From Spisula solida (taxonomy: Eukaryota; Mollusca; Bivalvia; Venerida; Mactridae): a stretch of DNA of 64,000 nucleotides. Location: NCBI GenBank assembly GCA_947247005.1, contig OX365949.1:9620001-9684000 (forward strand). Direction: 5' to 3'. Below, in pieces: positions 11,323-21,719 of the stretch. The translations under genes were made by a program, and so were the position numbers. Below the pieces are notes generated by a model, which was not told the DNA's origin, made no database searches, and saw only the letters and a list, made by a program, of their open reading frames with translations. Position 1 is the stretch's first letter. Every line of letters begins with the position of its first letter.

Positions 11323-12418
11323 CAAAGGGATTCGACCCGATAAAAATATCTTTCACATCTATACTATGAATACATTAGACAGGGGTCTTTCTTTATGACT
11401 GGCCCTCATATACCCAACTCAACATTATGTCCAATATTTTAAACAAGCCGAATACAATCATTTAATTTGTACTGCACACTTCAAGACAATATAATATTAT
11501 ACGTAAAAAATACAACTTTTATCAATACACGTACACAATGTCGCCTGTGTCGAGCATAGAATGTTCACAAAATGCGTAAAACCCGGTTTGACGACATAAC
11601 CCTGCACAGACAGAAACTAGAAAACGGCCTTCGATAAAGAAGAGAAATCATTATTTACACACGATCTCAGGAAATTAGTATGACGATTTGGTAGAGGAAC
11701 ATATTTGGATTAACTCACCGACACTCGTCCGTTTCTGTACAGCTTAGCTAGACGAAAGCAGCAATTCAACAACATTGACTGAAAACAATTCGCCGACTTT
11801 TGCCATTTTGACAGTGACAGCACGGCTTTTGTTACGAGTAATTTGATTGGCTGAAGAGTTGCATGGTATTACCCGAACACCAATCATTTTCTATATTGTC
11901 ACATGATTCGTCACGTGATACTACAATGGTCGAAATGAATGTAAATATTAGAAATTGAATATCAGTTCTCCCTGAACTCGGATTATCGTCTATTTAAGCG
12001 GAACAGAAACATATAGGTGGCGGTAAGTTGCAAAACATATGTCCCACTATCAAATCGTCGTACTAATATCCTGAGATCGTGTGTAAATAATGATTTCTCT
12101 TCTTTATCGAAGGCCGTTTTCTAGTTTCTGTCTGTGCAGGGTTATGTCGTCAAACCGGGTTTTACGCATTTTGTGAACATTCTATGCTCGACACAGGCGA
12201 CATTGTGTACGTGTATTGATAAAAGTTGTATTTTTTACGTATAATATTATATTGTCTTGAAGTGTGCAGTACAAATTAAATGATTGTATTCGGCTTGTTT
12301 AAAATATTGGACATAATGTTGAGTTGGGTATATGAGGGCCAGTCATAAAGAAAGACCCCTGTCTTATGTATTCATAGTATAGATGTGAAAGATATTTTTA
12401 TCGGGTCGAATCCCTTTG
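11323..12418. mobile_element. 1096-bp fold-back DNA transposon with 386-bp inverted arms and 8-bp TSD
   Basis: The left arm (11323-11708) and right arm (12033-12418) are reverse complements. I see one mismatch in the outer 350 bp and a handful in the innermost 35 bp. The element starts CAAAGGGATTCGACC and ends with its complement. It is flanked on both sides by ATTTAGTC (11315-11322 and 12419-12426), an 8-bp target duplication. The 324-bp loop has no coding frame. An 8-bp TSD and a CA...TG border suggest a hAT-like non-autonomous element; the near identity of the arms suggests recent origin or arm homogenisation. Confidence 0.85.
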
Positions 12419-12544
12419 ATTTAGTCGAGAATGAAAATGAAAATTTATAAAACATCAAAGTTACACTGATCTAAATGGATTTGTTGTGAAATGCTTACCT
12501 TGCAAAGTTTATATAGTACATATTGGAGTGATCATAGTCATAAA

Positions 12545-12850
12545 TGGGTAACGCCAGAAGGAATAAACGTAAAAGGAGTGATGTCAGTGTAAACAATGAA
12601 CCGACAGAAAAGCGGGAAAGTCTCCGCAAGCAATAAATGTGAGTGAAATCTTAAATGAAGCAAACTGTGTGTTATATAAGAGTGATGATAATACAGATAT
12701 AGGATGTTGTGATGAAGGTAACACTGAGTTTGGCAATTCCATCTCGCCAGATAATATTTCTATAAACAATACCCCACCCACTACTGAACCAGAAGTAAAC
12801 ATCGCGTCTTCATCCCAGAATCCCACAATTCCTGACATTATGAAGTGTTA
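12545..12850 (+). pseudogene. LINE ORF1-like N-terminal fragment, interrupted
   Basis: An ATG at 12545 opens a basic stretch (NARRNKRKRSD) followed by a Ser/Asn/Pro-rich acidic segment. The reading needs a two-base shift near 12625 and another just before 12848, so it is degenerate. At TTAA (12848-12851) it is cut by the tandem TTAA elements. Reading resumes at 15109 with a coiled-coil segment. Basic head, low-complexity linker and coiled coil are typical of LINE ORF1 proteins, but no esterase box is visible, so the assignment is tentative. Confidence 0.4.
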
Positions 12851-13561
12851 AAGGAGGTAAGCGCACCTTTGATCTAACGATCGAATTTTCCTTGAAACAT
12901 CTTAAAATGACAGAACAATCTTCTAGAACAACATTGAAATCATTAAAATGATATGTCACCAGGCTCGTTTTCGAGATACATGGCTTTCTAATGACCTACC
13001 ATTGTATTTTGTTCATTTGATCTTTTCCTGCATTTATGGCACTATTATGTTCTTTTTAAGATTTTTATTAAATGAAACCACTTTTAAACAATCCATGATA
13101 TTTTATGAGTTCAATGGTCATTCCTATTGACATTAGTCACACTTCCGGCTGCCTGGTGAACAAATTCAGTATGTGTACATGATAAATAGTTACCCCACCC
13201 ACAAATTGGACATAAGATAAGTATTAAATAGAACACTAGTTTAGTCAAATAAAAAATAGAGGTCACCAGCCTTTTTTGGGAGCTATTCATCAAAAAGTAC
13301 TTATTGTGAATAATTTTGCATAAAATTAAGCTAATTTGCATATTGTAATGAAATAAATTTTTATTAAAAATGTTTCAAAGTGTGGCTACTTATAACTAAA
13401 TCATGCACTACATATTTTATATAAGCATATGCATTTGAACAATTGTAGGGACTTATTGTACACCCATATAATTCACAATTTTTCCGCTCCCCAACCACTT
13501 TTCATACATGCAAAAAAAAAAAAGTTTTAAAAAATATATTTTTGCAATATTATTATGTTTA

Positions 13562-14099
13562 TGTAGGGTTAACGCATGCTTTTTCGGGCTATAACATCTG
13601 CAGATTCCCGAGGGACGGTTGGTGCCCAAGCCCGCCAGGGCGAGGGCACCAACGCTCCCGAGGGACTCTGCAGATGTTATAACGCGTCGAAAAACATGCG
13701 TAAACGCTATTATAGCATACAAAACATCAATTAATGCGTTTGTATTTCAAAATAATGATATTTTGGGGGGAGATGTTGTGGCGACGTCGCGAAGACAAAC
13801 GTAACGTCATACCAGTTATTGTTATGCACGTCGACTTCCGGGATCGGCAAATACAAAGAAAACACAGATACTGCGGGTTTGTTTAAATTCATATTTTAAA
13901 TATTATAGAAAACTTATTAGTAGTTAGAAATAAAATGGGAATTACTGTTCATTTGACGCTGTATAACGTTTATAGTCGCCGGCGCGGCCCTGAAATAAGC
14001 ATACGTAAAACTGGACGTTAACAGCGCGTGAATCTTTATGTTTACGCATGGTTTTCGTCCCGTTAACGTATGGGCAAAATCACCGTTTTTATGCTATAA
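13562..14099 (+). mobile_element. palindrome-ended element inserted at A|T without TSD (Helitron-like), copy 1
   Basis: Comparison with the empty site in the neighbouring TTAA element gives exact borders: TGTAGGGTTAACGC at the left and TTATGCTATAA at the right. It is inserted between A and T with no duplicated bases. About 10 bp from the left border lies a 130-bp palindrome (13572-13701) with the GC-rich core GGTTGGTGCCCAAGCCC. An inverted second copy is at 62862-63427, also between A and T. A|T insertion and a subterminal hairpin recall Helitrons, but the canonical TC and CTRR termini are absent. Confidence 0.75.
13572..13701. repeat. 130-bp palindrome (hairpin) of the Helitron-like element
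   Basis: ACGCATG...ATAACATCTGCAGA pairs with TCTGCAGATGTTAT...CATGCGT. The inner arms pair GGGACGGTTGGTGCCC with GGGCACCAACGCTCCC, leaving a loop of under 20 nt. The same palindrome is present at 63290-63417 with compensated differences. Confidence 0.8.
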
Positions 14100-14213
14100 T
14101 TGTCATTAATCAACATTCATATGCGATTATTGAAACTAAAATTCATGTTTGTTCTTGTCTATTACGATTTTGAAATTTCGCGCATGCGCACAATGTAGCT
14201 CGGACCTCCTTAA

Positions 14214-15104
14214 GGAGGTACGCGCACCTTTGATCTAACGATCAAATTTTCCTTGAAACATCTTAAAATGACAGAACAATCTTCTAGAACAAAATGAAAT
14301 CATAAAAATGATATGTCACCAGGCTCGTTTTCGACATTCATGGCTTTCTAATGACCTACAATTGTATTTTGTTCATTTTATCTATTTCCTGCCTTTATGG
14401 CACCATTATGTTTCTTTTAAGATTTTTACTATATGAAACCACTTTTAAGCAATGCATGATATTTTATGTGTTCAACGGTCATTCCTATTGACATTAGTCA
14501 CAATTCCGGCTGCCTGGTGAACAAATTCAGTATTTGAACATGATAAATAGTTACCCCACCCACTTGCGAAAAAAGTGCAAAAAGTGTGATTTTCAAATGA
14601 ACGTCAAAAAATCTAACGATCGAAAATAATTTATAATTGGCCATACGTTGAGTATTAAATAGAACACCAGTTTAGTCAAATAAAAAATAGGGGTCACCAG
14701 CCTTTTTTGGAGCTATTCATCAAAAAGTACTTATTATGAATAAATTCGCATAAAATTAATCTAATTTGCATATTGTAATGAAATAAAATTTTATTAAAAA
14801 TATTTCAAAGTGTGGCTACTTTATATAACTAAACCATGCACTACATATTACATATAAGCATATGCATTTGTACCATTGCAGGGACTTATTGTGAACCCAT
14901 ATTATCACAAGTTTGCCGTTCCCCACCCACTTTTCATGCATGCAAAAAATAAAAAGTTAAAAAATATATATTTTGTGCAATAGTATTATGTTTATTGTCA
15001 TTAATCAACATTCATATGCGGTCATTGAAACTAAAATTCATGTTTGTTCTTAACTTATACGGTTTTGAAATTTCGCGCATGCGCACAAGGCAGCTCGGAC
15101 CTCC
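14214..15104. mobile_element. TTAA-flanked element, copy 2, head-to-tail with copy 1
   Basis: It starts GGAGGTACGCGCACC and ends CTCGGACCTCC. TTAA lies on both sides (14210-14213 and 15105-15108), and the left TTAA is shared with copy 1. It preserves the uninterrupted target (TTATGTTTATTGTCATTAAT around 14987-15006) of the element nested in copy 1. No coding frame. Confidence 0.75.
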
Positions 15105-15108
15105 TTAA

Positions 15109-15330
15109 ATGCAATAAATATAAAGCTCACAGAAATGAACACTAGATCCCACAGCACCCTGGATAAATTGAACACTTTAGAACAGAAAGTAGACAAATTT
15201 GATTCTGAGATTAAGAAGGTATGGACCTGTGTATATGACAATGTTAATAAACTAGCTAGACGCTTCATAAAAGGGAAACTGGCTTATCTTCTCTCATACC
15301 CTCGTGGCGATGGATAGCATCAGGAATGAG
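15109..15330 (+). pseudogene. continuation of the interrupted ORF1-like frame (coiled coil)
   Basis: After the third TTAA (15105-15108) a frame continues with INIKLTEMNTRS and then LDKLNTLEQKVDKFDSEIKK, which has heptad spacing of L/V/F. It fits the coding strand and composition of 12545-12850. The two halves abut at TTAA if the inserted elements are removed. It ends near 15316 without a further domain. Confidence 0.4.
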
Positions 15331-15692
15331 GTGTCGAGAGTGATTAATATAAGTTGGAAAAGCTTGTTTCACAATCGACCTTAAATAAATTAGTATAATA
15401 ATAATGATAATAATAACGACTTGATTTAAAGAGGCAACACAGTTGGGTATACCCAGTCTTCCCTTTGAGCCTCATATAACATTGACATAATATATGACAT
15501 TGTGCATTTATAAAAGTTACATGAAAGGCAAATAATAACTATAAACATAATAACATATATACACAGCTGAAAGAAGGTCAATATATAAATTTAAGGCAGA
15601 AGATTCTAACCTGCAATATATACACATTAAATGATGGCATAAATTGCATAGAACATGGTGCATGGGTCCTGATAATTAATAAAATGTATCTC

Positions 15693-16181
15693 TCAAATGA
15701 GAGAAAAGTTTGTTTGACCACCAGAGAACCACCACTTCAAGTAGTTGCTTTTAAATAAGTTAACATTTGCAGATGTTCTTACATCGTAAGGAAGACAGTT
15801 CCATAATTTTGCACCAGAATATGCCAATGATTTTCTGCAAAATTCTAGCCTTGGTTTTGGAACTGCGAGTAGCTTTTGTTCAAATGATCTTAATGATCTG
15901 TTTTCATGATAAGTAAATAGTTGCTCCATGTACTTTGGGAGGAAGCCGTTTAAAGATTTGTATACTAGAATGGCCTTTTTATAGTTAATTCTGTCTGAGA
16001 ATTTCATCCAATTTAATTGCAAAAATAATTCATCTGTCGGTGTATCGTAATCTTTGTCTAAAATTATTCGCGCAGCACGTTTTTGAAATTTGTACATATC
16101 ATTTGAAAGCTCAGTGGTGCAGTTTCCCCAAATAGAACTACAGTAGTCTAAATGGGGTAGAATATAGGCATTGAAAAACAT
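15693..16181 (-). pseudogene. LINE A ORF2 C-terminal segment
   Basis: A 162-codon frame covers the thumb-like and C-terminal part of a LINE reverse transcriptase: YILPHLDYCSSIWG, KFQKRAARIILDK, LNWMKFSDRINYKKAILVYK, and near the end PRLEFCRKSLAYSGAKLWNCLP. This order is standard for CR1/jockey-group ORF2 proteins. The frame is separated by lesions from the catalytic core at 16376-16672. Not functional as it stands. Confidence 0.75.
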
Positions 16182-16375
16182 TTTTCTAGTATGCAGATTT
16201 AGATACTGTTAAATTCTCATCAGTAGGTACAATAAGGAGTTGCATTATTTGAGTGTCATTTGTACTTGTGTTTTCCAATTTAGCGTGTCATCAATATGAA
16301 CTCCCAGAAGTTTTTCTGTGTGAGAAAATTGAATAGTCTTTTCATTGAATGAAATACTTGAATCTATGGATTGTT

Positions 16376-16672
16376 TTATGCGATTTGAAGGTGAAATGAG
16401 CATAGCTTTTTTTCTGCATTTGCTATCATTGAGTTTCTTTTTAACCAGTTTTGTATTGAATCAAGGTCTGACTGAAGGTAAGTATTAACTGAGTCTAATT
16501 TGCTTCCAAAAGATGAAATAGTGGTATCATCGGCAAACATATCGGTGACAAAATTTGGTAGGTGTAAGGGCATATCATTAATATAAATAATGAACAGGAG
16601 AGGTCCCAGCACAGAGCATTGTGGCACACCAGCTGGTACGTGTTGAACACTTGAAGTTTTTTCCAGAAACAC
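16376..16672 (-). pseudogene. LINE A ORF2 catalytic-core segment
   Basis: This frame contains AGVPQCSVLGPLLFIIYIND (RT block with Gly-to-Cys after PQ) and FADDTTIS, the FADD catalytic box. It ends by frame loss after MIANAEKK. It is the upstream neighbour of 15693-16181 on the same strand. The upstream DLTKAFD-type block is recognisable near 16790 but contains a stop. Confidence 0.75.
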
Positions 16673-17028
16673 ACACCTGCTGTGAGCGATCTGTTAGTTA
16701 TGAATTAAACCAATTAATGGCATTTTCATCAATGTTATATAATTGTAGTTTTTCAAGTAGTAACTTGTGATTGAAACTAATAAATCAAATGAACGCTTGA
16801 GTAAAGTAGAAGATGTCATAGAAAGTACGGATTTTAGTCTTGGTGTTGTCAGCGAGAAGTATAGGTAATCTATCTATCTATCTTCCTGATAGCCAAACCC
16901 CTGCTGGGGACTTAGGCTTGACACGCGTCAAACTGACAAAGAATGTAAATAACGATAAGAATTAAAAGTATGAAAGATGTGAGAAAGAAGAAAGGTTAAA
17001 AATAGGTTAAAAACAGGGCAGGTTTTAT

Positions 17029-17625
17029 TTAGGGAGAGGCATGTTCAATACGGCTAATAGCCGTGCTGAACTTGGGTGTGGGAAGGTCAATGATGTCAGG
17101 GGGTAGGGAGTTCCAGTGTATTATTGTTCTAGGGAGGAAGGAGGATTTATAATAGTCTGCTTTTGTGTGTATTTGTTGGAATGTCTGAGAGTGTGATGTG
17201 CGTGAGGACCGGGTGCTAGGGGTTAGACAGTTTGGACGTAGGATAGCAACCCGGTCATGTAAGATGGTGTGTAGCATAGTCAGTCGTTGGTCGATACGTC
17301 GTTGGTCAAGGCGTCTCCAGTTTAGGATAGTCAGCATGTCTGTGACACTGGACGTACGACTGTAGTGTCGCTTGGTCCAACGAGCAGCTCTACGCTGTAT
17401 GGGCTCAAGTTGCTCAATAAGGGTAGCTGTATGTGGGGACCAGACAGTGGAGCTGTATTCAAGTTGGGGCCTAACGAGTGTTTTGTATGATGTTGCTTTT
17501 AGTTTTTCTGAATGTATTTTTATGTTTCTTCTGAGAAATCCTAGTGTTTGATTTGCTTTCTTTGTGATGTTGTTTATGTGTGTGTTCCATGTGAGATCAT
17601 TTGATATTGTAATTATGCCCCCCAT
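17029..17625 (-). pseudogene. LINE B ORF2 C-terminal segment
   Basis: A 198-codon frame begins inside the ISNDLTWNTHIN block and continues with LGFLRRNIKIHSEKLKA, RPQLEYSSTVWSPHT, QRRAARW and LNWRRLDQRR. It ends with the C-terminal SSFLPRTIIHWNSLPPDI segment typical of LINE ORF2. Its 5' side is cut by the pearl-like element at 17613-18037; the first few codons derive from that element. Confidence 0.75.
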
Positions 17626-18037
17626 CTTTGATGAGGGGGTATATTGCTTTGCACATGTCTGTCGGTCTGTCGGTCGGTCTGTCTGTCGGTCGTATAAAAT
17701 GGTTTCCGTTCAATAACTCAAGAACAATTTGACCTAGGATCTTCAAAATTTACATGGAGGTTGGTCAGCATCAGTAGATGACCCCTATGGATTTTGAGGT
17801 CAGTAGGTCAAAGGTCATAGTCACTATGACCTTTACTATTTCTGACTAGAATGGTTTCCGTTCAATAACTCAAAAACGCTTTGACCTAGTATCTTCAAAC
17901 TTTACATGGAGGTTGGACAGCAACAGTAGATGACCCCTATTGATTTTGAGGTCAAGGGTCAAGGTCACTGTGAACTTCCCCATTTCTGACTATTGGGCTG
18001 CCATGGGGGCATACGTGTTTTACAAACATCTCTTGTT
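17613..18037 (+). mobile_element. pearl-like element (family C) inserted in LINE B
   Basis: It begins with a short hairpin (CCCCCCATCTTTGATGAGGGGG), then a (GTCG/GTCT)n microsatellite (17658-17692) and two monomers of about 145-150 bp containing GGTTTCCGTTCAATAACTCA and TTTACATGGAGGTTGG. It ends GGGGGCATACGTGTTTTAC. It splits the LINE B frame between the YLG and ISNDL codons, so it is younger than LINE B. Confidence 0.65.
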
Positions 18038-18273
18038 CCTAAGTATTTTGCTGATGTTACTGATTCTAAGATTGTGTTATGCAGTGTGTATTGTGTTGGG
18101 ATGACTGTTTTTCTTTTGGTGATGTGGATGACTTGGCATTTTGATGGATTGAATTTCATATCCCACTTTGTTTCCCATTGTTGGAGCCGGTTAAAGTCTT
18201 GTTGGAGTAGGCTAGAGTGAGAGGCAACAGAGAGAGCAAGACAGATGGATGTGTCATCAGCAAAGAGACGCAC
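17965..18273 (-). pseudogene. LINE B ORF2 catalytic-core segment
   Basis: This frame starts in the FADD box (RLFADDTSICLAL) and runs through QQWETKWDMKFNPSKCQVIHI to SAKYLG, where the pearl-like element interrupts it. Upstream, still on minus, PQGSVLGPLLFLIYIND is readable at about 18290-18355. The block order matches a normal ORF2 if the insertion is ignored. Confidence 0.7.
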
Positions 18274-18609
18274 TTTGGAAGATTGAACATACTCAGGAAG
18301 ATCATTTATGTAGATGAGAAATAGGAGCGGTCCTAGGACCGAACCCTGGGGAACACCTGAGGAGACTGGTATAGTGCTGGATGTGGAGCCATTGACTACT
18401 ACTGACTGTGATATGTTATCTAAAAAGCCTTTGAGCCATCTCAGAGTATTTCTTCTGATTCCATAATAGTGAAGTTTGTAAAGTTATTTTTCGTGGTTGA
18501 CCATATTAAAGGCTTTTGAGAAGTCAAGGAGTTTAAGGTCGACTTGACTTCTCAGGTTTACTGACTGAAGGATATCATCTATGAGCATGAGGAGTTGTGT
18601 TAATATATA

Positions 18610-18689
18610 ATATATTAGAATTATAAACAAATTAAGTGCAATTGAGCGAAGCGACCGCAGCATTTAATTTGTTTATAATTCTAATATTT
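18610..18689. repeat. 80-bp palindrome
   Basis: ATTAGAATTATAAACAAATT pairs with AATTTGTTTATAATTCTAAT around a loop containing GAGCGAAGCGACCGC. It resembles the other fold-back hairpins in the window and may be one end of an element whose partner I could not place. Confidence 0.65.
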
Positions 18690-20640
18690 GATTTATAACC
18701 GGCTTATAGTTTACCCGCCCACTTTTTGATGACATTTCCAATGCTTTTGTTTGCAAAATGCTTTGAAATCTCTATAACGTGACCACTACTTAAAATAATT
18801 GGTCATATAAAATATTGAAGTATTACAAATACACAATGTACATAACTATAAAACATTAAACTCAAGGTAATATTTGGTCGAAAACACATTGAAACTGTAA
18901 CGTCACTATGGCTTCACTGGCCTAACGTCATCGTGACGTTGATACATATAACAATATACATACTCATTTGTGGCGCAATTCATAATGTATGATGCAATAA
19001 ACGATTCTCAAAAAATAGCTGTACAACCAGATACACTTCATAGACCTGTAAACCGAAAATCATTTTATCCTTTGCAACTAGTCCAAGGTCTTTGACGATG
19101 ATCATTCCATTTCATCGTCAAATTCGTTTGTTCTTTGAAATCCAACAGGTGAACGGCACAGTTTGAGTCGCGTTCGTTTTATGACAAAACGCACGTTTTC
19201 AACAAAATAATCATTGATACCCTATCAATTGGACCATATTCTATCAATATACCCCAAAAAACAAAATGTTTCGCAAGAGATACCATCAATTCCGTCGATT
19301 GTTTTAAACATGTCCAATTTCAATGTTTTCGTTTACGATCGCAAATTTCTATGAATGGGATAATAACAAAAGGGTTCCGAAACGAACCACGTGATCAATG
19401 TTTTCATTTTTCAAGATTGTCGGCTGCGTACATTGCAATATTTATTTGTGTAAATAGGAGTTACATGATTTATAGCAAAAATAACGTGTTTGTTTCTTAT
19501 GTAAAGGTATATCTAGAGGTTTTATTTAATTTTAAGACGTTTTTGACCATGTTTCATGAAATAACGGATTTTTCGAAAACAGCTCTCGCACGCCATATTC
19601 AAAATGGCCAACGAAACTGATAAAACGCGAAAGTAAATAAACTTTAAGCAATATATTGATTATCAGTAGGTGTCAAATTGACTGTTTTATGAGAAAACAT
19701 TTTAAGAATATTACATTCATACGTAAATGATAGTTTTTTGGCGAATTTTGAACAACGAACTTGCATTTTAGGCGTTAAGCTTAAACAGTTGATTATTGAA
19801 GAGGATAATTCCATAACTGAAAGGTCGACACGTCAGTGTAAATAAAATACCATTTAGTTATGGTATCCAGAACTACTTTGCAACTTGCATGTAAATTATA
19901 AGAATTAGCTATTGGAGATCATTAGTATTGATGACGTAATTTGTTATTGACGTCTTTTAGCCCATTTGCATGTCGGCATTGATTTCACACGGCTACACAT
20001 TATAGCATAATTATACCAAACATACGCATGTTTTGTACGCTATTACATAGTCGTTGCATCGTGCAATATTGCCATTAGTATGATATGACGTTTCAATCGC
20101 AATAACACTTCATCGCCGAATCTGTATTGCACTCATTTTCTGACAACGACTTTGAAGCAAATAGTTCTAAAACGGAATTTTGACATTAAAACTTGTTTTT
20201 AAAATCATGAATGTAATATTATATCATTACATATTCATAACCCACCCTTTAGAATGTTACAAACGCACGAATGAAACGTCATCGTTTGCTACGTTAAATG
20301 TTGGAAAATATGAAAATTTGGACCGCATAACGTTGACTGATGTTGCCATAGGAAACCGCATTCGTTCTGACTTTGGTTAATATTGATGATCGGCGGTGAA
20401 TTAACTTGAAATTTACATTTATCGTCCTGTATAGAACATTTCAAACAATGATAAATAAAGAAATTAGGGTTTTTTCCTTGCATTTGTTGATCACCCCTCG
20501 TATATATACTACTCAAAATTTGATAAGGGTCAAGAATTAAATCGTATATTTTTAACTGATTGTTGACAGGTATCAATTATTTTCATTTTTTTAAGTACAT
20601 ACATGTTACTGGATAGCACATATGTCGTTTATACAGCCAA
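18690..20640. other. no recognised feature
   Basis: About 2 kb without a recognisable gene. The open frames (89 codons at 19351-19620, 66 and 95 codons near 20200-20576) show no domains. Possibly the body of the element whose hairpin is at 18610-18689. Confidence 0.4.
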
Positions 20641-20788
20641 ATCTCATGGCGCTTCACACGAGGAGCACGGTGAATGGCTTACACACGAAAAACAGGTAGT
20701 TGACGTACATGTACCCGAGGGTGCATGTCTAAACTGAACACTTGGTTTCATTGTAAATTTACACTCGTGGTTAACACTACAAGAAACT

Positions 20789-21703
20789 ATGGCGAATGAA
20801 CGTGTTAGAAGACGTCTGAGTGCAGATGACATGAATAAAGGCATCGGAATGCTTGAAGCAGGGTCCAACCAAAGAGAGGTTGCCCATATACTGGGTGTGT
20901 CACAGAGCGTCGTCGAAAGGATGTGGCAGCGCTTCCATACACACGGTAATGTCATGCATCGACATGGGGGAGACCGAACAAGGTTAACAAATGAGGCTCA
21001 GGACCGTTTTATCGCTGTCCAAGCTCGCAGAAACCGATTTCATACTGCCTCAACCATTCGAAAAAACTTCCAGAATGCCACTGGCGTAAGACTATCCATC
21101 CAAACCGTGAGGAATCGTCTCCACCATGCTGGAATGAATGCTCGAAGACCAGCTATTCGCATCCCTCTTCAACTGCCTCACTTGCAAGAACGTCTGCAAT
21201 GGGCCCAAGACCATGTCACATGGAGACTCCAAGACTGGACCCCTGTTCTTTTTTCTGACGAGTCCAGGTTCTGTGTCGATTTCGTAGACAGGCTGTTCAG
21301 AGTCTGGAGAATGCGTAATGAGCGGTTTGCACCTGTTTGTGTGGCTGAGCATGATCGGTATGGAGGGGGTTCGGTTATGGTTTGTGCTGGAATCGGCGTC
21401 CAATGAGAGACGGACCTGCACTTCTTTGAAAACGGCTCAGTTACAGCTGTTAGGTACATTTATGAAGTTCTGGACCCTTATGTTCGCCCGTACGCTGGTG
21501 CTATAGGCCCAGATTTCAATTTCATGGACGATAATGCTCGTCCACATAGGGCTCGTGTGACCAATGAAGACCTACGGAATGCAACAATTTATCGCATGGA
21601 CTGGCCTGTTCGATCTCCGGATTTAAATCCGATCGAGCATGTCTGGGACATGCTTCAGGTAGCGATTTCAGCTCGTTCTGAACAGCCTACGTCAAACAGA
21701 TAG
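20789..21703 (+). pseudogene. Tc1-type (DD34E) transposase with one in-frame TGA
   Basis: The product would cut and paste a Tc1/mariner transposon at TA sites. The N-terminal helix-turn-helix region contains GSNQREVAHILGVSQSVVERMW (residues about 30-51). Catalytic residues are visible: D in VLFSDESRF, D in FMDDNARPH, and E in NPIEHVWD exactly 34 residues after the second D, giving DD34E. The reading stays in one frame for 304 codons, broken only by TGA at 21404-21406 (compatible with a CGA-to-TGA change). It stops early at 21701, 11 residues after the VWDMLQ segment, so the usual C-terminal tail is missing. No clear TIRs seen. Confidence 0.8.
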
Positions 21704-21719
21704 CTTAGAGAAGCTCTAC

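Larger units (their letters stand above)
12852..14209. mobile_element. TTAA-flanked element, copy 1 (carries a nested insertion)
   Basis: It is flanked by TTAA at 12848-12851 and 14210-14213, with ends AGGAGGTAAGCGC and CTCGGACCTCC (short terminal inverted repeat AGGAGGT). Without the 538-bp nested element (13562-14099) it is about 820 bp. It aligns along its whole length with copy 2, which has about 60 bp extra near 14565-14640. It has no coding frame. TTAA duplications are characteristic of piggyBac and Kolobok superfamilies; the termini alone do not decide between them. Confidence 0.75.
15395..16850 (-). mobile_element. 5'-truncated LINE with (ATT)n-type tail (LINE A)
   Basis: On the minus strand, RT motifs are followed by the C-terminal region and a 3' UTR of about 300 bp ending in a TTATTATTATCATTATTA tail at 15395-15418. 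RT segments seen are FTQAFDLI-like (near 16790), PQCSVLGPLLFIIYIND and MFADDTTIS. It is the same family as the longer LINE at 38470-42338 (shared FFNAYILPHLDYCSSIWG and FQKRAARIILDK). Several frame breaks. Confidence 0.75.
16858..18600 (-). mobile_element. 5'-truncated LINE with (GATA)n tail (LINE B), interrupted by a pearl-like element
   Basis: A second LINE family in the same orientation directly upstream of LINE A. From 18600 down: LLDFSKAFNMVNH, then PQGSVLGPLLFLIYIND, LFADDTS, and after the interruption ISNDLTWNTHINNITKKAN and the C-terminal part. It ends in a GATAGATAGATAG tail at about 16870 (minus sense). It is of the jockey/CR1 group by these motifs. The two LINEs abut, so LINE A or B may have landed beside the tail of the other. 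Confidence 0.75.
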
